Source of the DNA: Ectothiorhodospira sp. BSL-9 | GTDB lineage: Bacteria > Pseudomonadota > Gammaproteobacteria > Ectothiorhodospirales > Ectothiorhodospiraceae | Assembly (NCBI RefSeq): GCF_001632845.1 | Contig: NZ_CP011994.1 | Span: forward strand, 1,178,001 to 1,242,000 | DNA length: 64,000 nucleotides | Direction of reading: 5' to 3' | Shown here: piece after piece, positions 36,837 through 46,226 of the stretch | How positions within the stretch are numbered: position 1 is the first letter of the stretch | Layout: every line of letters begins with the position of its first letter | Notes under the pieces: model-generated | What the model saw: only the letters and a program-made list of their open reading frames with translations | What the model was told of the DNA's origin: nothing | Database searches by the model: none | Position numbers and translations under genes: made by a program

Positions 36837-37481
36837 CTAGGATGCAGGGTCCTCCCGCTCCTGACGCAATTGCCGCAGGCGTTGCAGGTCGCGATTGAAG
36901 CGCTCCACCAGGGCCTCGCGTTCCTGCTGGCGAGCGACCAATTGCTCCTCCTGGCGAAGGATCTGGCGCTCCAGCGAGCTCAGGCGCCGCTGCAGGTTCT
37001 CCGGCAATTCACGATCCTGGGCCTGGAGGCGCTGGGCCCGGCCAAGCGCCTCCTCGTGCTGTTCCTGGAGGGATGAGAGCTTGTTGCGGACCAGGTTGAT
37101 GTTGCCATCCACCATGGCCAGGCGGTCATCCCGGGCGTGCAGCAATTCCCGTTCCGAGCCGAAGGACTGCAGCAGGATGCGATCCGCGCGGGCCTGCTCT
37201 GCCTCGCGGCGGGTGGTCTCGGCCTCCGCGGCCTGGCGGGCCTGCTCCCGTTCCCGCTCCTCGGCCGTCTGGGCACGCTCCAGTCGCTCCACCACCAGCC
37301 CGCGCCGATCCAGGACCTCGCGGTCATAGCGGCCTGCTTCGGTGGGCGGGGCGTCGCTGAAGTGCACCTGACCATCCTCGTCCACCCAGCGATACATCTG
37401 TGCCCCGGCTCCCGAGGCCATGGCCACCAGCAAGGAGCCCGCCAGCAGTTGTGTGGGCCATCGCGCGGGGTGGTGGATCAC
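36837..37481 (-). CDS. DUF4124 domain exported coiled-coil protein
   Basis: 214 residues. A signal peptide (LLAGSLLVAMASGAGA) is followed at once by the DUF4124 signature MYRWVDEDGQVHFSDAPP. The remaining 150 residues are charged and helical, rich in Glu, Arg and Gln, and form long coiled coils. It should be periplasmic. Such proteins are common in gammaproteobacteria and unassigned. It lies 14 bases downstream of pyrE on the same strand, so is likely cotranscribed. Confidence 0.85.
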   Translation of the reverse strand: MIHHPARWPTQLLAGSLLVAMASGAGAQMYRWVDEDGQVHFSDAPPTEAGRYDREVLDRRGLVVERLERAQTAEEREREQARQAAEAETTRREAEQARADRILLQSFGSERELLHARDDRLAMVDGNINLVRNKLSSLQEQHEEALGRAQRLQAQDRELPENLQRRLSSLERQILRQEEQLVARQQEREALVERFNRDLQRLRQLRQEREDPAS

Positions 37482-37495
37482 GGCGGTACCCGTTC

Positions 37496-38143
37496 CTAAA
37501 TCCGGATCCCGAATTCCTTTCGATAGGCTTCCACGGCATCCCGATGCCGGGCCATGTCGGGCAGTTCGCCCAGGAATTCCACCAGGTCGGAGAGGGTGGC
37601 GATGGCATGCACCTGCAGGCCGAAGTCACGCTCCACTTCCTGGATGGCGGACAGTTCACCCTGCCCCCGTTCCTGGCGATCCAGCGCGATCAGCACGCCG
37701 GCGGGTTCGGCGCCGGCGGCGCGGATGATCTCCACGGACTCGCGGATGGCGGTGCCGGCGGTGATCACGTCGTCCACGATGAGCACCCGGCCCGTGAGCG
37801 GCGAGCCCACCAGGCTGCCTCCCTCGCCATGGTCCTTGGCCTCCTTGCGATTGAAGCAATAGGGATAATCCCGGTCATGTTGCTGCGCCAGCGCGATGGC
37901 CGTGGCAGCCGCCAGGGGGATGCCCTTGTAGGCCGGACCAAAGAGCATGTCGATGTCGGCGTTGGCATCCACCAGCGTGCGGGCATAAAACGCCCCCAGC
38001 CGGGACAGGTCCCGGCCGGTACTGAACAGGCCAGCGTTGAAGAAGTAGGGGCTGACGCGCCCGGACTTGAGCGTGAACTCGCCGAAGCGCAGTACGCCCC
38101 GCTCCAGGCAGAACTGCAGAAATTCAGTGCGGAATGTGTTCAT
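37496..38143 (-). CDS. pyrE: Orotate phosphoribosyltransferase
   Basis: 215 residues. The PRPP-binding motif is [13 protein letters not shown], and the catalytic loop has [29 protein letters not shown] near the N terminus is diagnostic. It makes orotidine monophosphate in pyrimidine synthesis. The pyrE-xth divergent arrangement is common in gammaproteobacteria. Upstream, 104 bases separate it from xth with no clear attenuator. Confidence 0.97.
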   Translation of the reverse strand: MNTFRTEFLQFCLERGVLRFGEFTLKSGRVSPYFFNAGLFSTGRDLSRLGAFYARTLVDANADIDMLFGPAYKGIPLAAATAIALAQQHDRDYPYCFNRKEAKDHGEGGSLVGSPLTGRVLIVDDVITAGTAIRESVEIIRAAGAEPAGVLIALDRQERGQGELSAIQEVERDFGLQVHAIATLSDLVEFLGELPDMARHRDAVEAYRKEFGIRI

Positions 38144-38247
38144 GGGCTTGAAGTTACAAGGATCCCTTGGGGTTCACAAGGCCGGCGGGCGGCCCCTGTG
38201 GTAAGTTCGTCGGCTTGGCCTGAAACCTTCATCAAACCGATTCAGCT

Positions 38248-39027
38248 ATGCGCATTGTCAATTTTAACGCCAATGGTATCCGTTCCGCCGCCCGCAAGGG
38301 CTTTTTTCAGTGGCTTGAGGCCTGTGAGGCGGATGTGGTGTGCATCCAGGAGACCAAGGCCCAGGTGCACCAGCTCAGCGATGAGATCTTTCATCCCCGG
38401 GGCTACCACTGCCACTACTTCGATGCCCGGAAGAAGGGCTACAGCGGCGTGGCCCTGTACGCCCGTCAAGCGCCCGATGAGGTGGTGATCGGTATGGAAT
38501 CGGCGGAGTTCGACCCTGAAGCCCGCTATATCGAGGCGCGCTTTGGTGGCTTGTCGGTGGCTTCCGTGTATCTGCCGTCCGGCTCCTCCGGCGAGGCCCG
38601 GCAGCAGGCCAAGTACCGCTTCATGGATGCCTTCATGGAGCGCCTGCGCGGGGCCCGCCAGGATGGTCGCGAATACATCCTGTGTGGCGACTGGAACATC
38701 GCCCACAAGGCCATCGACCTGCGCAACTGGCGCAGCAATCAAAAGAACTCCGGGTTTCTCCCCGAAGAGCGTGCCTGGCTGGATCAGCTCTATGACGACG
38801 TGGGCTGGGTGGACACCTTTCGTCGAGTCAATCCGCAGCCCGATGAATACACCTGGTGGTCGCATCGGGGCCAGGCCTGGTCCAGGAATGTGGGCTGGCG
38901 TCTGGACTATCAGGTGGCTACCCCGGGGGTGGGGAACAGCGTGCGCGCGGCCTCCGTACATCGGGAGGATCGCTTCTCCGATCATGCTCCCGTGATCATG
39001 GATTACGACTGGCCCGCACGGCGCTGA
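38248..39027 (+). CDS. xth: Exodeoxyribonuclease III family (AP endonuclease; Xth/Crc-like)
   Basis: 259 residues of the EEP fold. Motifs: NFNANGIRSA, QETKAQ (metal Glu), GYSGVALYAR, GDWNIAHKAIDL (Asp and Asn), and SDHAPVIMDYDW (final Asp-His). All catalytic residues are present, so it should be an active AP endonuclease. Pseudomonas Crc, a catalytically inactive relative and catabolite regulator, occupies the same place beside pyrE. A weak hairpin with TTTT (39037-39056) may be the terminator. Confidence 0.92.
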   Translation: MRIVNFNANGIRSAARKGFFQWLEACEADVVCIQETKAQVHQLSDEIFHPRGYHCHYFDARKKGYSGVALYARQAPDEVVIGMESAEFDPEARYIEARFGGLSVASVYLPSGSSGEARQQAKYRFMDAFMERLRGARQDGREYILCGDWNIAHKAIDLRNWRSNQKNSGFLPEERAWLDQLYDDVGWVDTFRRVNPQPDEYTWWSHRGQAWSRNVGWRLDYQVATPGVGNSVRAASVHREDRFSDHAPVIMDYDWPARR

Positions 39028-39084
39028 TACGGCTCAGGGTCGCCTCAGCGGGCGCTTTTGTGTTAGCTTTCTCGATGATACCGT

Positions 39085-39170
39085 GACACGACCCTCCCGA
39101 GGGTGCCAGGCTCGCCGCAAGGCGCTGGCCGACGCATCAAGACAAGAACAGCCGTCGGGAACGGGTTTGG
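39085..39170 (+). promoter_or_regulatory. Structured leader before BCCT gene; possible Na+-I (DUF1646) riboswitch
   Basis: Within the 356-base gap 39028-39383. GCCAG/CTGGC (39105-39109 with 39125-39129) encloses CGCC-GCAA-GGCG, a GNRA-capped hairpin. CCGACG (39129-39134) pairs with CGTCGG (39153-39158), around 18 purine-rich unpaired bases (CATCAAGACAAGAACAGC). Outer ACCC (39091-39094) can pair with GGGT (39163-39166). This has the look of an aptamer. The sodium-sensing DUF1646 class is my guess because of the form and because the next gene is an osmolyte carrier. The rest of the gap (39171-39375) is GC-rich and may be the expression platform. Confidence 0.45.
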
Positions 39171-39383
39171 AATCAGACGACCATGAGTGGTAACCGCCAC
39201 GGCCCGTCGCGGCCGGGTTGGCCTGGCGGCGCCGAATGGCTCGTCAGGCCGGGTGCCTGAATCCCGGGCATGGACGTACTCAGGTGACCTGGGTGTCCGA
39301 TGGCCACCCGTTGCCGGGCTGCGTCTGGTGTGAACGTCCGGCATGGGTGCCGGTGCTCAGAGCCAATTCAAACAGGAGGGTCC

Positions 39384-41372
39384 ATGGCCGAAAACAATGA
39401 TGCGTCAACGCGTCCGCCGCGTATGCAGATCAATCCGCCGGTGTTCATCGCTTCTGGGCTCATCGCCCTGTTACTGGTGTTGTTTGCCACCATATTCACC
39501 GATCTGGCGGGGGATGTGTTCAGTGCCGTCCTGGGCTGGGTCACCGATAAGGTGGGATGGTTCTATGTCCTGTCGGTAGCCGGGTTCGTGGTGTTCATGT
39601 TCGCCGTGGCCATATCCAGTTATGGAGGGATCAAACTCGGGCCCGACCATAGTGAGCCGGATTACAGCTATCTCTCCTGGTTTGCCATGCTGTTCTCCGC
39701 GGGCATGGGTATTGGCCTCATGTTCTTCGGCGTGGCCGAGCCGGTGATGCACTACGTGTCGCCGCCCACCGGCGACCCGGAAACGGTTCAGGCCGCCCGC
39801 GATGCCATGAGCATCACCTTCTTCCACTGGGGCGTGCATGCTTGGGCCATCTATGGTGTTGTGGCGCTCTCGCTGGCCTATTTTGCCTTCCGTCAGGGAT
39901 TGCCCCTGACCATCCGTTCCTCCCTGTATCCCCTGATTGGTGATCGCATCCATGGTGGCATCGGCCATACGGTGGACACCTTCGCCGTGCTGGGCACCCT
40001 GTTCGGTGTGGCCACCTCCCTGGGCTTCGGGGCCATGCAGATCAACTCCGGCATCGAATACCTCTTCGGTGTGCCCAATACCCCCATGGTGCAGGTGATA
40101 CTGATTGCCGTCATCACGGCCATCGCCACGGTCTCCGTGGTGCTGGGTCTGGACGGAGGCATCCGCCGGGTCTCCGAGTTCAACATCATTCTGGCCGTGG
40201 GTCTGCTGATCTTCGTGCTCGTGGCCGGCCCCACCGTGTTTCTCCTGCAGACCGTGGTGCAGAACACCGGCAACTATGTCTCCAGTGTGTTCAGCATGAC
40301 CTTCAACCTCTATGCCTACGAACCCACGGACTGGATCGGTGGCTGGACGCTGTTCTACTGGGGGTGGTGGATCGCCTGGGCGCCCTTTGTGGGCATGTTC
40401 ATCGCCCGCGTCTCACGGGGTCGTACCATTCGCGAGTTCACCTTCGGTGTGCTGCTGGTGCCGGTGGGTTTCACCATCATGTGGATGACCTTCTTCGGCA
40501 ACACGGCCCTGCACATGATCATGGAGCAGGGCATCAGCGATCTGGCAGACCAGGTGTCTGCGGATACCTCCGTGGCCCTGTTCCAGTTCTTTGAGCACCT
40601 GCCGTTTTCCACCATCACCGCATTTCTGGCCACCCTTCTGGTCGTGACCTTCTTCGTCACGTCCTCGGACTCCGGGTCGCTGGTGGTGGATATCCTCACC
40701 TCCGGTGGCAAGGAAGACTCCCCCACCTGGCAGCGCATCTTCTGGGCCATCCTGGAGGGTGTGATCGCCGCGGCCCTGCTGCTGGCCGGCGGTCTGGCTG
40801 CCCTGCAGACGGCGACCATTGCCAGTGCACTGCCCTTCACCATCATCATGATCATCATGTGCTGGGGCCTGCTCAAGGCGTTGCGCATCGACCGGATGAA
40901 GAGGGTCAGTCTGCTGGAGGCCCGGGTCTCGCCGGTGGGGCCGCATGCGGCAGTGAGCTGGCAGCGGCGTTTGCGGTCCATCGTGCATCAGCCGCGGCGC
41001 AACGAGGTGATCCGCTACATCCAGGAAACGGTCAAGCCTGCGCTGAATGCGGTGGCCGAGGAACTGCGCAAGCAGAACCTGGATGCCGTGGTGGGCGAGC
41101 GTGAAGACGGTCGGTGCTGGGTGGAAGTGCGTCACGGCGAGGAGATCGACTTCTTCTACTCCGTGCGCGCCCGCGCCTATGAGCCGCCGTCCTTCGTCAT
41201 GCGTGATACCCGCCCGAAACGGGCTGAGGCCCTCAAGTACTTCCGGGCCGAGGTGCACCTGAGCGAGGGTGGCCAGGATTACGACGTGGTGGGCTGGAGC
41301 CAGGAGGCCCTCATCAACGACGTGCTGGAGCACTATGAGCGGCACATGCACTTCCTCGACGCTGTGCGTTGA
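39384..41372 (+). CDS. BCCT family betaine/choline/carnitine transporter
   Basis: 662 residues. Twelve membrane segments span residues 16-525, with the family motif GMGIGLMFFGVAEPVMHY and the aromatic-rich WWIAWAPFVGMFIARVSRGRTIREF. A hydrophilic tail of about 140 residues follows, as in BetT-type carriers, and may sense osmotic state. It imports betaine or choline with sodium or protons. AGGAGG precedes ATG 39384. It has its own terminator before the betaine ABC operon and follows a structured leader. Confidence 0.93.
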   Translation: MAENNDASTRPPRMQINPPVFIASGLIALLLVLFATIFTDLAGDVFSAVLGWVTDKVGWFYVLSVAGFVVFMFAVAISSYGGIKLGPDHSEPDYSYLSWFAMLFSAGMGIGLMFFGVAEPVMHYVSPPTGDPETVQAARDAMSITFFHWGVHAWAIYGVVALSLAYFAFRQGLPLTIRSSLYPLIGDRIHGGIGHTVDTFAVLGTLFGVATSLGFGAMQINSGIEYLFGVPNTPMVQVILIAVITAIATVSVVLGLDGGIRRVSEFNIILAVGLLIFVLVAGPTVFLLQTVVQNTGNYVSSVFSMTFNLYAYEPTDWIGGWTLFYWGWWIAWAPFVGMFIARVSRGRTIREFTFGVLLVPVGFTIMWMTFFGNTALHMIMEQGISDLADQVSADTSVALFQFFEHLPFSTITAFLATLLVVTFFVTSSDSGSLVVDILTSGGKEDSPTWQRIFWAILEGVIAAALLLAGGLAALQTATIASALPFTIIMIIMCWGLLKALRIDRMKRVSLLEARVSPVGPHAAVSWQRRLRSIVHQPRRNEVIRYIQETVKPALNAVAEELRKQNLDAVVGEREDGRCWVEVRHGEEIDFFYSVRARAYEPPSFVMRDTRPKRAEALKYFRAEVHLSEGGQDYDVVGWSQEALINDVLEHYERHMHFLDAVR

Positions 41373-41429
41373 GGCCGTGACATGGCACAGGCCCGGGCTG
41401 CATGGCGGCCCGGGCCTGGCCTGAAGCTC

Positions 41430-41470
41430 ACTGCGCCCCGAGCCTGAACAGGCATCGGGGCGCAGTGTTT
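41430..41470 (+). terminator. Rho-independent terminator after the BCCT gene
   Basis: ACTGCGCCCCGA (41430-41441) pairs with TCGGGGCGCAGT, followed by TTTT. It is a 12-bp stem. Confidence 0.85.
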
Positions 41471-41523
41471 TCATTTTTCCGAACTTTCACCGGTCCTTCG
41501 AGGGGCCCAGGCAGGACAAGACC

Positions 41524-42798
41524 TTGCAACCGAAAATCCAGGTAAAGAACGTCACCAAAGTGTTTGGCGACCACCCCGAACGTGCCTTGGAACTCCTGGA
41601 CGAGGGCCTGGACAGAAAGGAAATCCTTCAACGCACCGGGCAGACCGTGGGGATCCAGAATGTCTGCTTCGATGTGGCCCAGGGCGAGATCCTTGTGGTC
41701 ATGGGGCTCAGTGGCTGCGGCAAGTCCACGCTGATCCGTTGCCTCAACCGTCTCATCGAGCCCACCGCCGGCGAGGTGGTGATCGACGGTGAAGACATCC
41801 TCAAGCTATCCAACGATCAGGTCCTGGAGCGACGCCGTCGCAAGTTCGGCATGGTGTTCCAGAACTTTGCCCTGTTCCCCCACCGCACCATCATCGAAAA
41901 TGCCGCGTTTGGGCTGGAGATCGGGGGCACTGACAAGGAAACCCGCGACGCCAAGGCCACCGAGGCGCTCAAGCTTGTAGGTCTGGATGGCTGGGAGCAG
42001 TCCTATCCCTCGCAATTGTCCGGCGGCATGCAGCAGCGCGTGGGCCTGGCCCGGGCCCTGGCGGTGGACCCGGACATCCTGCTCATGGACGAGGCCTTCA
42101 GCGCCCTGGACCCCTTGATCCGTCGCGATATGCAAAATGAATTGCTGGCCCTGCAGTCCCGGGTGAAAAAGACCATCGTCTTCATCACCCACGACCTGGA
42201 CGAGGCCTTGCGACTGGGCGATCGCATCGTGCTCATGAAGGATGGCGTCGTGGTGCAGATCGGCACCCCCGAGGACATCCTCACGTCCCCCGCCAGCCGC
42301 TACGTGGAGCGCTTCGTCGAGGATGTGGACAAGACCCAGATCCTGACCGCCGGCGCCATCATGCATGATCCCCGGATCCGTGTGACGCCCAACGACGGGC
42401 CTCGCACCGCCTTGCACCGGATGGATCAGGAGAGCTTCTACAGCATCTTTGTCACCCAGCGCGACGGCACCCTGGAGGGCTACGTCTGGGCCGAGGACGC
42501 CGCCGAAGCGGTCAAGCGCAAGGAAAAGACCCTGGAGGGCATCATCCAGCGCGACCACTACGCGGTGAAACCCGACGAGAGTATTGGCACGCTGTTCCAG
42601 ATGCTGGTGGATACGCGCATCCCACTCGCCGTGGTGGACGACAACGGCAAGTTGCTGGGTACCATCGTCAAGACCCAGGTCCTGGCTGCACTCGCCGATG
42701 CCCAGCCCGACAGGGAGGACGCCGAAGCCGGCAATGGCGAAGGCGAAACTGAACCCGCACAGGCCCAGGAACCCTCGGAAGCCAAGGTCGGCGCCTAA
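41524..42798 (+). CDS. proV: Glycine betaine/proline ABC transporter ATP-binding protein (ProV/OpuAA-like)
   Basis: 424 residues. Walker A is GLSGCGKST, the signature is LSGGMQQRVGLARAL, Walker B is DILLMDEAFSALDP and the switch is FITHDLDEA. The N-terminal FGDHPERALELLDEGLDRKEIL is the ProV/OpuA subtype. Two CBS domains (about 275-400) end in a Glu-rich tail; in OpuA, CBS domains sense ionic strength. It starts at TTG 41524. It energises betaine uptake with the next two genes. Confidence 0.94.
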   Translation: MQPKIQVKNVTKVFGDHPERALELLDEGLDRKEILQRTGQTVGIQNVCFDVAQGEILVVMGLSGCGKSTLIRCLNRLIEPTAGEVVIDGEDILKLSNDQVLERRRRKFGMVFQNFALFPHRTIIENAAFGLEIGGTDKETRDAKATEALKLVGLDGWEQSYPSQLSGGMQQRVGLARALAVDPDILLMDEAFSALDPLIRRDMQNELLALQSRVKKTIVFITHDLDEALRLGDRIVLMKDGVVVQIGTPEDILTSPASRYVERFVEDVDKTQILTAGAIMHDPRIRVTPNDGPRTALHRMDQESFYSIFVTQRDGTLEGYVWAEDAAEAVKRKEKTLEGIIQRDHYAVKPDESIGTLFQMLVDTRIPLAVVDDNGKLLGTIVKTQVLAALADAQPDREDAEAGNGEGETEPAQAQEPSEAKVGA

Positions 42799-42891
42799 CG
42801 GTATGTGTCTTCGGGTGCGGGCCTGTTGGGCCCCACACCCGGATGGCAAGGCCACTCCCATGACCCCCGTTCAAGCCCGGATCACCATACA

Positions 42892-43746
42892 ATGAGTCAC
42901 GATTTTCCCTTCGTAGGCAAGTTCCCGTTATCGGATTACATCGATGACGGCCTGGACTGGCTGACCACCACCTTCTCGGGTGTCACCCGAGCCATCAGTA
43001 CCGTGCTCGGCAACGGCGTGGAAGGTGTGGTGGGTATTCTCAGCTTTCCACCCCCGTGGGTAGTCATCCTGTTGTTCGCCGCCCTTGCCTGGTATCTGGC
43101 GGGCCGGCGCGTGGGCATCGGCACGGCGGCCGGCCTGCTGTTCCTCTGGAACCTGCAGCTCTGGCAGGCCACCATCGAGACCTTCACCCTGGTCCTGTTC
43201 GCCACTGCGGTGGCCGTGGCCATCGCCCTGCCGCTGGGCATACTCGGCGGCCTGTCGGACCGCTTCAAGTCGGCGGTGATGCCGGTCCTGGACTTCATGC
43301 AGACCATGCCGGCCTTCGTCTACCTGATCCCGGCCATCCCCTTCTTCGGGCTCGGGCAGGTGTCCGCCATGTTCGCCACGGTGATCTTCTCCATGCCCCC
43401 CGCCATCCGCCTCACCATCCTCGGCATTCGCCAGGTGCCCCGGGAACTGGTGGAGGCATCGGATGCCTTCGGTGCCAACTGGCGTCAGAAACTTTTCAAG
43501 GTACAGATGCCGCTGGCTGTGCCCACCATCATGGCGGGCATCAACCAGACCATCATGCTGGCCCTCTCCATGGTGGTCATCGCCGCCATGATCGGTGCCG
43601 GTGGCCTGGGTGGCGAAGTCTGGCGAGCCATTCAGCGTCTGCAGCCGGGTAACGGCTTCGAGGCGGGCATCGCCATCGTCATCCTCGCCATGATCCTCGA
43701 CCGGGTGACCCAGAAGATCGGGCAGCCCAAGAAGAAGCAGCAGTAG
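42892..43746 (+). CDS. proW: Glycine betaine/proline ABC transporter permease (ProW/OpuAB-like)
   Basis: 284 residues, with about six or seven membrane segments. The permease EAA loop reads LVEASDAFGANWRQKLFKVQMPLA. MQTMPAFVYLIPAIPFFGLG is typical of ProW and OpuAB. It starts at ATG 42892 (MSHDFPFVG); 93 bases separate it from the ATPase gene. It forms the inner-membrane channel for betaine uptake. Confidence 0.94.
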   Translation: MSHDFPFVGKFPLSDYIDDGLDWLTTTFSGVTRAISTVLGNGVEGVVGILSFPPPWVVILLFAALAWYLAGRRVGIGTAAGLLFLWNLQLWQATIETFTLVLFATAVAVAIALPLGILGGLSDRFKSAVMPVLDFMQTMPAFVYLIPAIPFFGLGQVSAMFATVIFSMPPAIRLTILGIRQVPRELVEASDAFGANWRQKLFKVQMPLAVPTIMAGINQTIMLALSMVVIAAMIGAGGLGGEVWRAIQRLQPGNGFEAGIAIVILAMILDRVTQKIGQPKKKQQ

Positions 43747-43774
43747 CATCCCCCCACACAGGAGAAACACGCCG

Positions 43775-44638
43775 ATGAGCAGTACAATAAAGACGAGATC
43801 CGCCCGCTGGGTGGGCATCATCATGATCGTCGCCATGATGGCCCTGCCCCTGGGCGTGGCTGCGGGCGACAAGGGCCGCATCAGTCTGCCCTACGTGGAA
43901 TGGGCCAGCGAAGTGGCCAGCACCAACGTGCTGCGGGTAGTACTGGAAGAGGCCGGCTACGACGTCCGCATGGTCTCGGTGAGTGCCGCCGCCATGTGGC
44001 AGTCCGTCGCCACTGGCGACCAGGATGCCTTCGTGGCCGCCTGGCTGCCCACCACCCACGGCCACTACCTGGAGCAGGTCAAGGACCGGGTCGAGGACCT
44101 GGGCCCCAACATGGAAGGCACCCGCATCGGCCTGGCCGTGCCCACCTACGTGGACATCGATTCCATCGAAGAGCTCAATGATCACCGCCGCCAGTTTGGC
44201 CGTCAGATCATCGGTATTGACCCCGGCGCCGGCATCATGAGCACCACCGAGGACGCCATCGAGGAATACGGCCTCAACCTGCGCCTGGTGGAAGGCTCCG
44301 ACGCCACCATGACCGGCGTGCTGGCCAACGCCATCCGCACCAACGACTGGGTGGTGGTCACCGCCTGGACCCCTCACTGGAAGGAAGCCCGCTGGGATCT
44401 CAAGTACCTGGAAGACCCCAAGGGCATTTACGGTGGTGAAGAATACGTTCACACCATCGTCCGGGCCGGGCTCAAGGACGACAAGCCCGAAGCCTACGCC
44501 ATCCTCGACAACTTCAACTGGACCCCTGAGCACATGGCCGAGCTCATGGTCATGAACGAAGAGGGCGGCGATCCTTACGACAACGCCAAGCGCTGGGTCG
44601 AGCAGAACCGCGACCTGGTAGACACCTGGTTGCCGTAA
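43775..44638 (+). CDS. proX: Glycine betaine-binding protein (ProX/OpuAC-like)
   Basis: 287 residues. A signal segment (WVGIIMIVAMMALPLGVAAG) precedes an OpuAC-type binding domain (LPYVEWASEVASTNVLRVVL, AWTPHWKEARWDLKYLEDP). Trp residues in AAMWQS, AAWLPTTHG and TAWTPHW may form the aromatic cage for the quaternary ammonium group. AGGAGA lies before ATG 43775. It completes a three-gene ABC importer for betaine. Confidence 0.93.
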   Translation: MSSTIKTRSARWVGIIMIVAMMALPLGVAAGDKGRISLPYVEWASEVASTNVLRVVLEEAGYDVRMVSVSAAAMWQSVATGDQDAFVAAWLPTTHGHYLEQVKDRVEDLGPNMEGTRIGLAVPTYVDIDSIEELNDHRRQFGRQIIGIDPGAGIMSTTEDAIEEYGLNLRLVEGSDATMTGVLANAIRTNDWVVVTAWTPHWKEARWDLKYLEDPKGIYGGEEYVHTIVRAGLKDDKPEAYAILDNFNWTPEHMAELMVMNEEGGDPYDNAKRWVEQNRDLVDTWLP

Positions 44639-44644
44639 GCCCCA

Positions 44645-44674
44645 CGGGTGCCCGGTGCAAAACCCGGGCACCCG
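44645..44674 (+). terminator. Terminator-like hairpin after the betaine ABC operon
   Basis: CGGGTGCCCGG (44645-44655) pairs perfectly with CCGGGCACCCG (44664-44674), around GTGCAAAA-type loop. A second GC palindrome follows. There is no T-run, so strength is uncertain. Confidence 0.5.
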
Positions 44675-44812
44675 CCGATGCCAAAGGCCCCGCCGGGGCC
44701 CAAGGCATCACCTTAGTCGTGCAACACCTTTGAAACCGGCACGCTCAGCGGGTCTGAACGTGCTTTTGATCAAAACCCCGCCCAGACGGGAAAACGAGTG
44801 AACACACACGCC

Positions 44813-45841
44813 ATGAACAGAAAGACCTTGATCGCCACCGCCGTCACCGCCGCCCTGGCCGTGCCGGCCTATGCCCAGGCCAACGACCTGAACATCGACT
44901 TCTACGGCTCCGCCCGCATCGCCGTGGAAAACGTCCGCCCGGACAACCAGAACGAAAACGACGGTGGCCTGGATTCCTACAGCGGCTTCCGTGACGCCTA
45001 CTCCCGCATCGGCTTCAACGCCGACTACCAGCTGGCCCCCGGCCTGACCCTGATCGGCCAGCTGGAACTGCCCATCGACATCGCCAACAAGGCGGTGCAG
45101 GATCCTTGGGATCAGGATGCCGACATCCGTGTCGCCCAGATTGGTGTGACGGGTGACATGGGTACACTGATGTATGGGCAGATGTGGATGCCTTACTACA
45201 ATGCCATCGCCTTCCCGGTGGATATGTTCAGCAGCTATTACAGTGGCTTCGCGACGCAATCCGCTTTCCGCATCAGCGATACGCTGGCTTACTATAGCCC
45301 TGATATGAATGGCCTTTCCTTCGGCTTCTCCTGGTCCGAGCGCGGCGGTGCGGCGAAGTCTTCAGGTACGGCTGATGATCGGGTTCAGCTCACCGGTAGC
45401 TATAATTTTGGTGACACCACGCTTGCTCTTGGAATGGATGACCGCCGCGGTGCGGACAATGACAGAAGCATCGGTGCTTCTCTGGCCCATACCATGGGTG
45501 ACCTTTACATCGGCGCCAAATATGAACGCCGTTATCACGATGACAGTGATATTGACGGAAACACCGCCATCAACGCCTATGCTGGGTACACCATGGGTGA
45601 CAATACCTTCAAGATCATGGTTGCTGAAGTGAAGGGCTATGGTGAAACTGTCGTGCATCTGGGTTATGACTACCAGTTCACCAATGCGATCAAGTTCTTT
45701 GCTGAATACTATCGTGAGCAGGAAACTGCTGCGATCACTGATAAGCGGGGCGGGGACGCGTGGGCCGAAGATAGCGGTCTCGACGCCGATGCAATCGGTG
45801 GCGGCCAGGTCTTCACCGCTGGCATGCGCTACGACTTCTAA
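44813..45841 (+). CDS. Gram-negative porin
   Basis: 342 residues. A signal peptide (MNRKTLIATAVTAALAVPAYA/QAND) leads beta strands of general porins (DLNIDFYGSARIAVENV, LGYDYQFTNAIKFFAEYYREQE) ending in TAGMRYDF with the C-terminal Phe needed for outer-membrane insertion. Acidic residues abound, as in halophile exported proteins. Start ATG 44813 is chosen; GTG 44798 is an alternative. From about 45090 the gene becomes much less GC-biased at third positions than its first third and its neighbours, which suggests recombination. It ends in a strong terminator. Confidence 0.88.
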   Translation: MNRKTLIATAVTAALAVPAYAQANDLNIDFYGSARIAVENVRPDNQNENDGGLDSYSGFRDAYSRIGFNADYQLAPGLTLIGQLELPIDIANKAVQDPWDQDADIRVAQIGVTGDMGTLMYGQMWMPYYNAIAFPVDMFSSYYSGFATQSAFRISDTLAYYSPDMNGLSFGFSWSERGGAAKSSGTADDRVQLTGSYNFGDTTLALGMDDRRGADNDRSIGASLAHTMGDLYIGAKYERRYHDDSDIDGNTAINAYAGYTMGDNTFKIMVAEVKGYGETVVHLGYDYQFTNAIKFFAEYYREQETAAITDKRGGDAWAEDSGLDADAIGGGQVFTAGMRYDF

Positions 45842-45893
45842 GTCGATCGCATAATGCGGCTTGGCGCCCCGTCGGGTTGCTCATGCCAAATAC

Positions 45894-45920
45894 ACAAAGG
45901 GGGCCTCAGGCCCCCTTTGT
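45894..45920 (+). terminator. Porin terminator hairpin
   Basis: ACAAAGGGGGCC (45894-45905), a short TCA loop and GGCCCCCTTTGT. The stem of 12 bp ends in TTTGT, and can act in both directions. Confidence 0.8.
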
Positions 45921-45974
45921 CGTATCAGGCCCAGGCCACAAAGCAAGATGCTGTTCCAGGTACACCACGATCCA

Positions 45975-46090
45975 GGCGCTGTGGGGTCGGGCTGGCTGTG
46001 GGCGGGTGTTCGCCGCATGGATGCGGCGATCAAGCCTACAGGGACGTATTCACGGCGTCCCGCCGGCAGCCAGCCCGACCCCACAGCGCC
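45975..46090 (-). repeat. Palindromic interspersed repeat R1, copy 2
   Basis: Arms 45975-45998 and 46067-46090 are a perfect 24-bp inverted repeat whose sequence differs from the arms of copy 1 (421-535). The enclosed 68-base core is the reverse complement of copy 1's core, with the inner palindrome CGCCGCAT/ATGCGGCG at 46011-46028. It lies in the 385-base gap 45842-46226. The remaining 46091-46226 sequence is very C-rich on the plus strand and holds no gene. Confidence 0.82.
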
Positions 46091-46226
46091 GACCTCACCG
46101 CCCCCAGTCAAAGCCCCCACAGCACCGAACCGACAGCCACCAGAACAAACACCCCCAACTTTACCCCCACCCCCCCATTCACTATCCTGTCCCCACCCGC
46201 CTTCACCCGCCCACAGGCACCCCAAC

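Noticed and set aside
38248-39027. Catabolite repression control protein Crc
   Set aside because: Position next to pyrE fits Crc, but all exonuclease III catalytic residues are present, so an active nuclease is the safer call.
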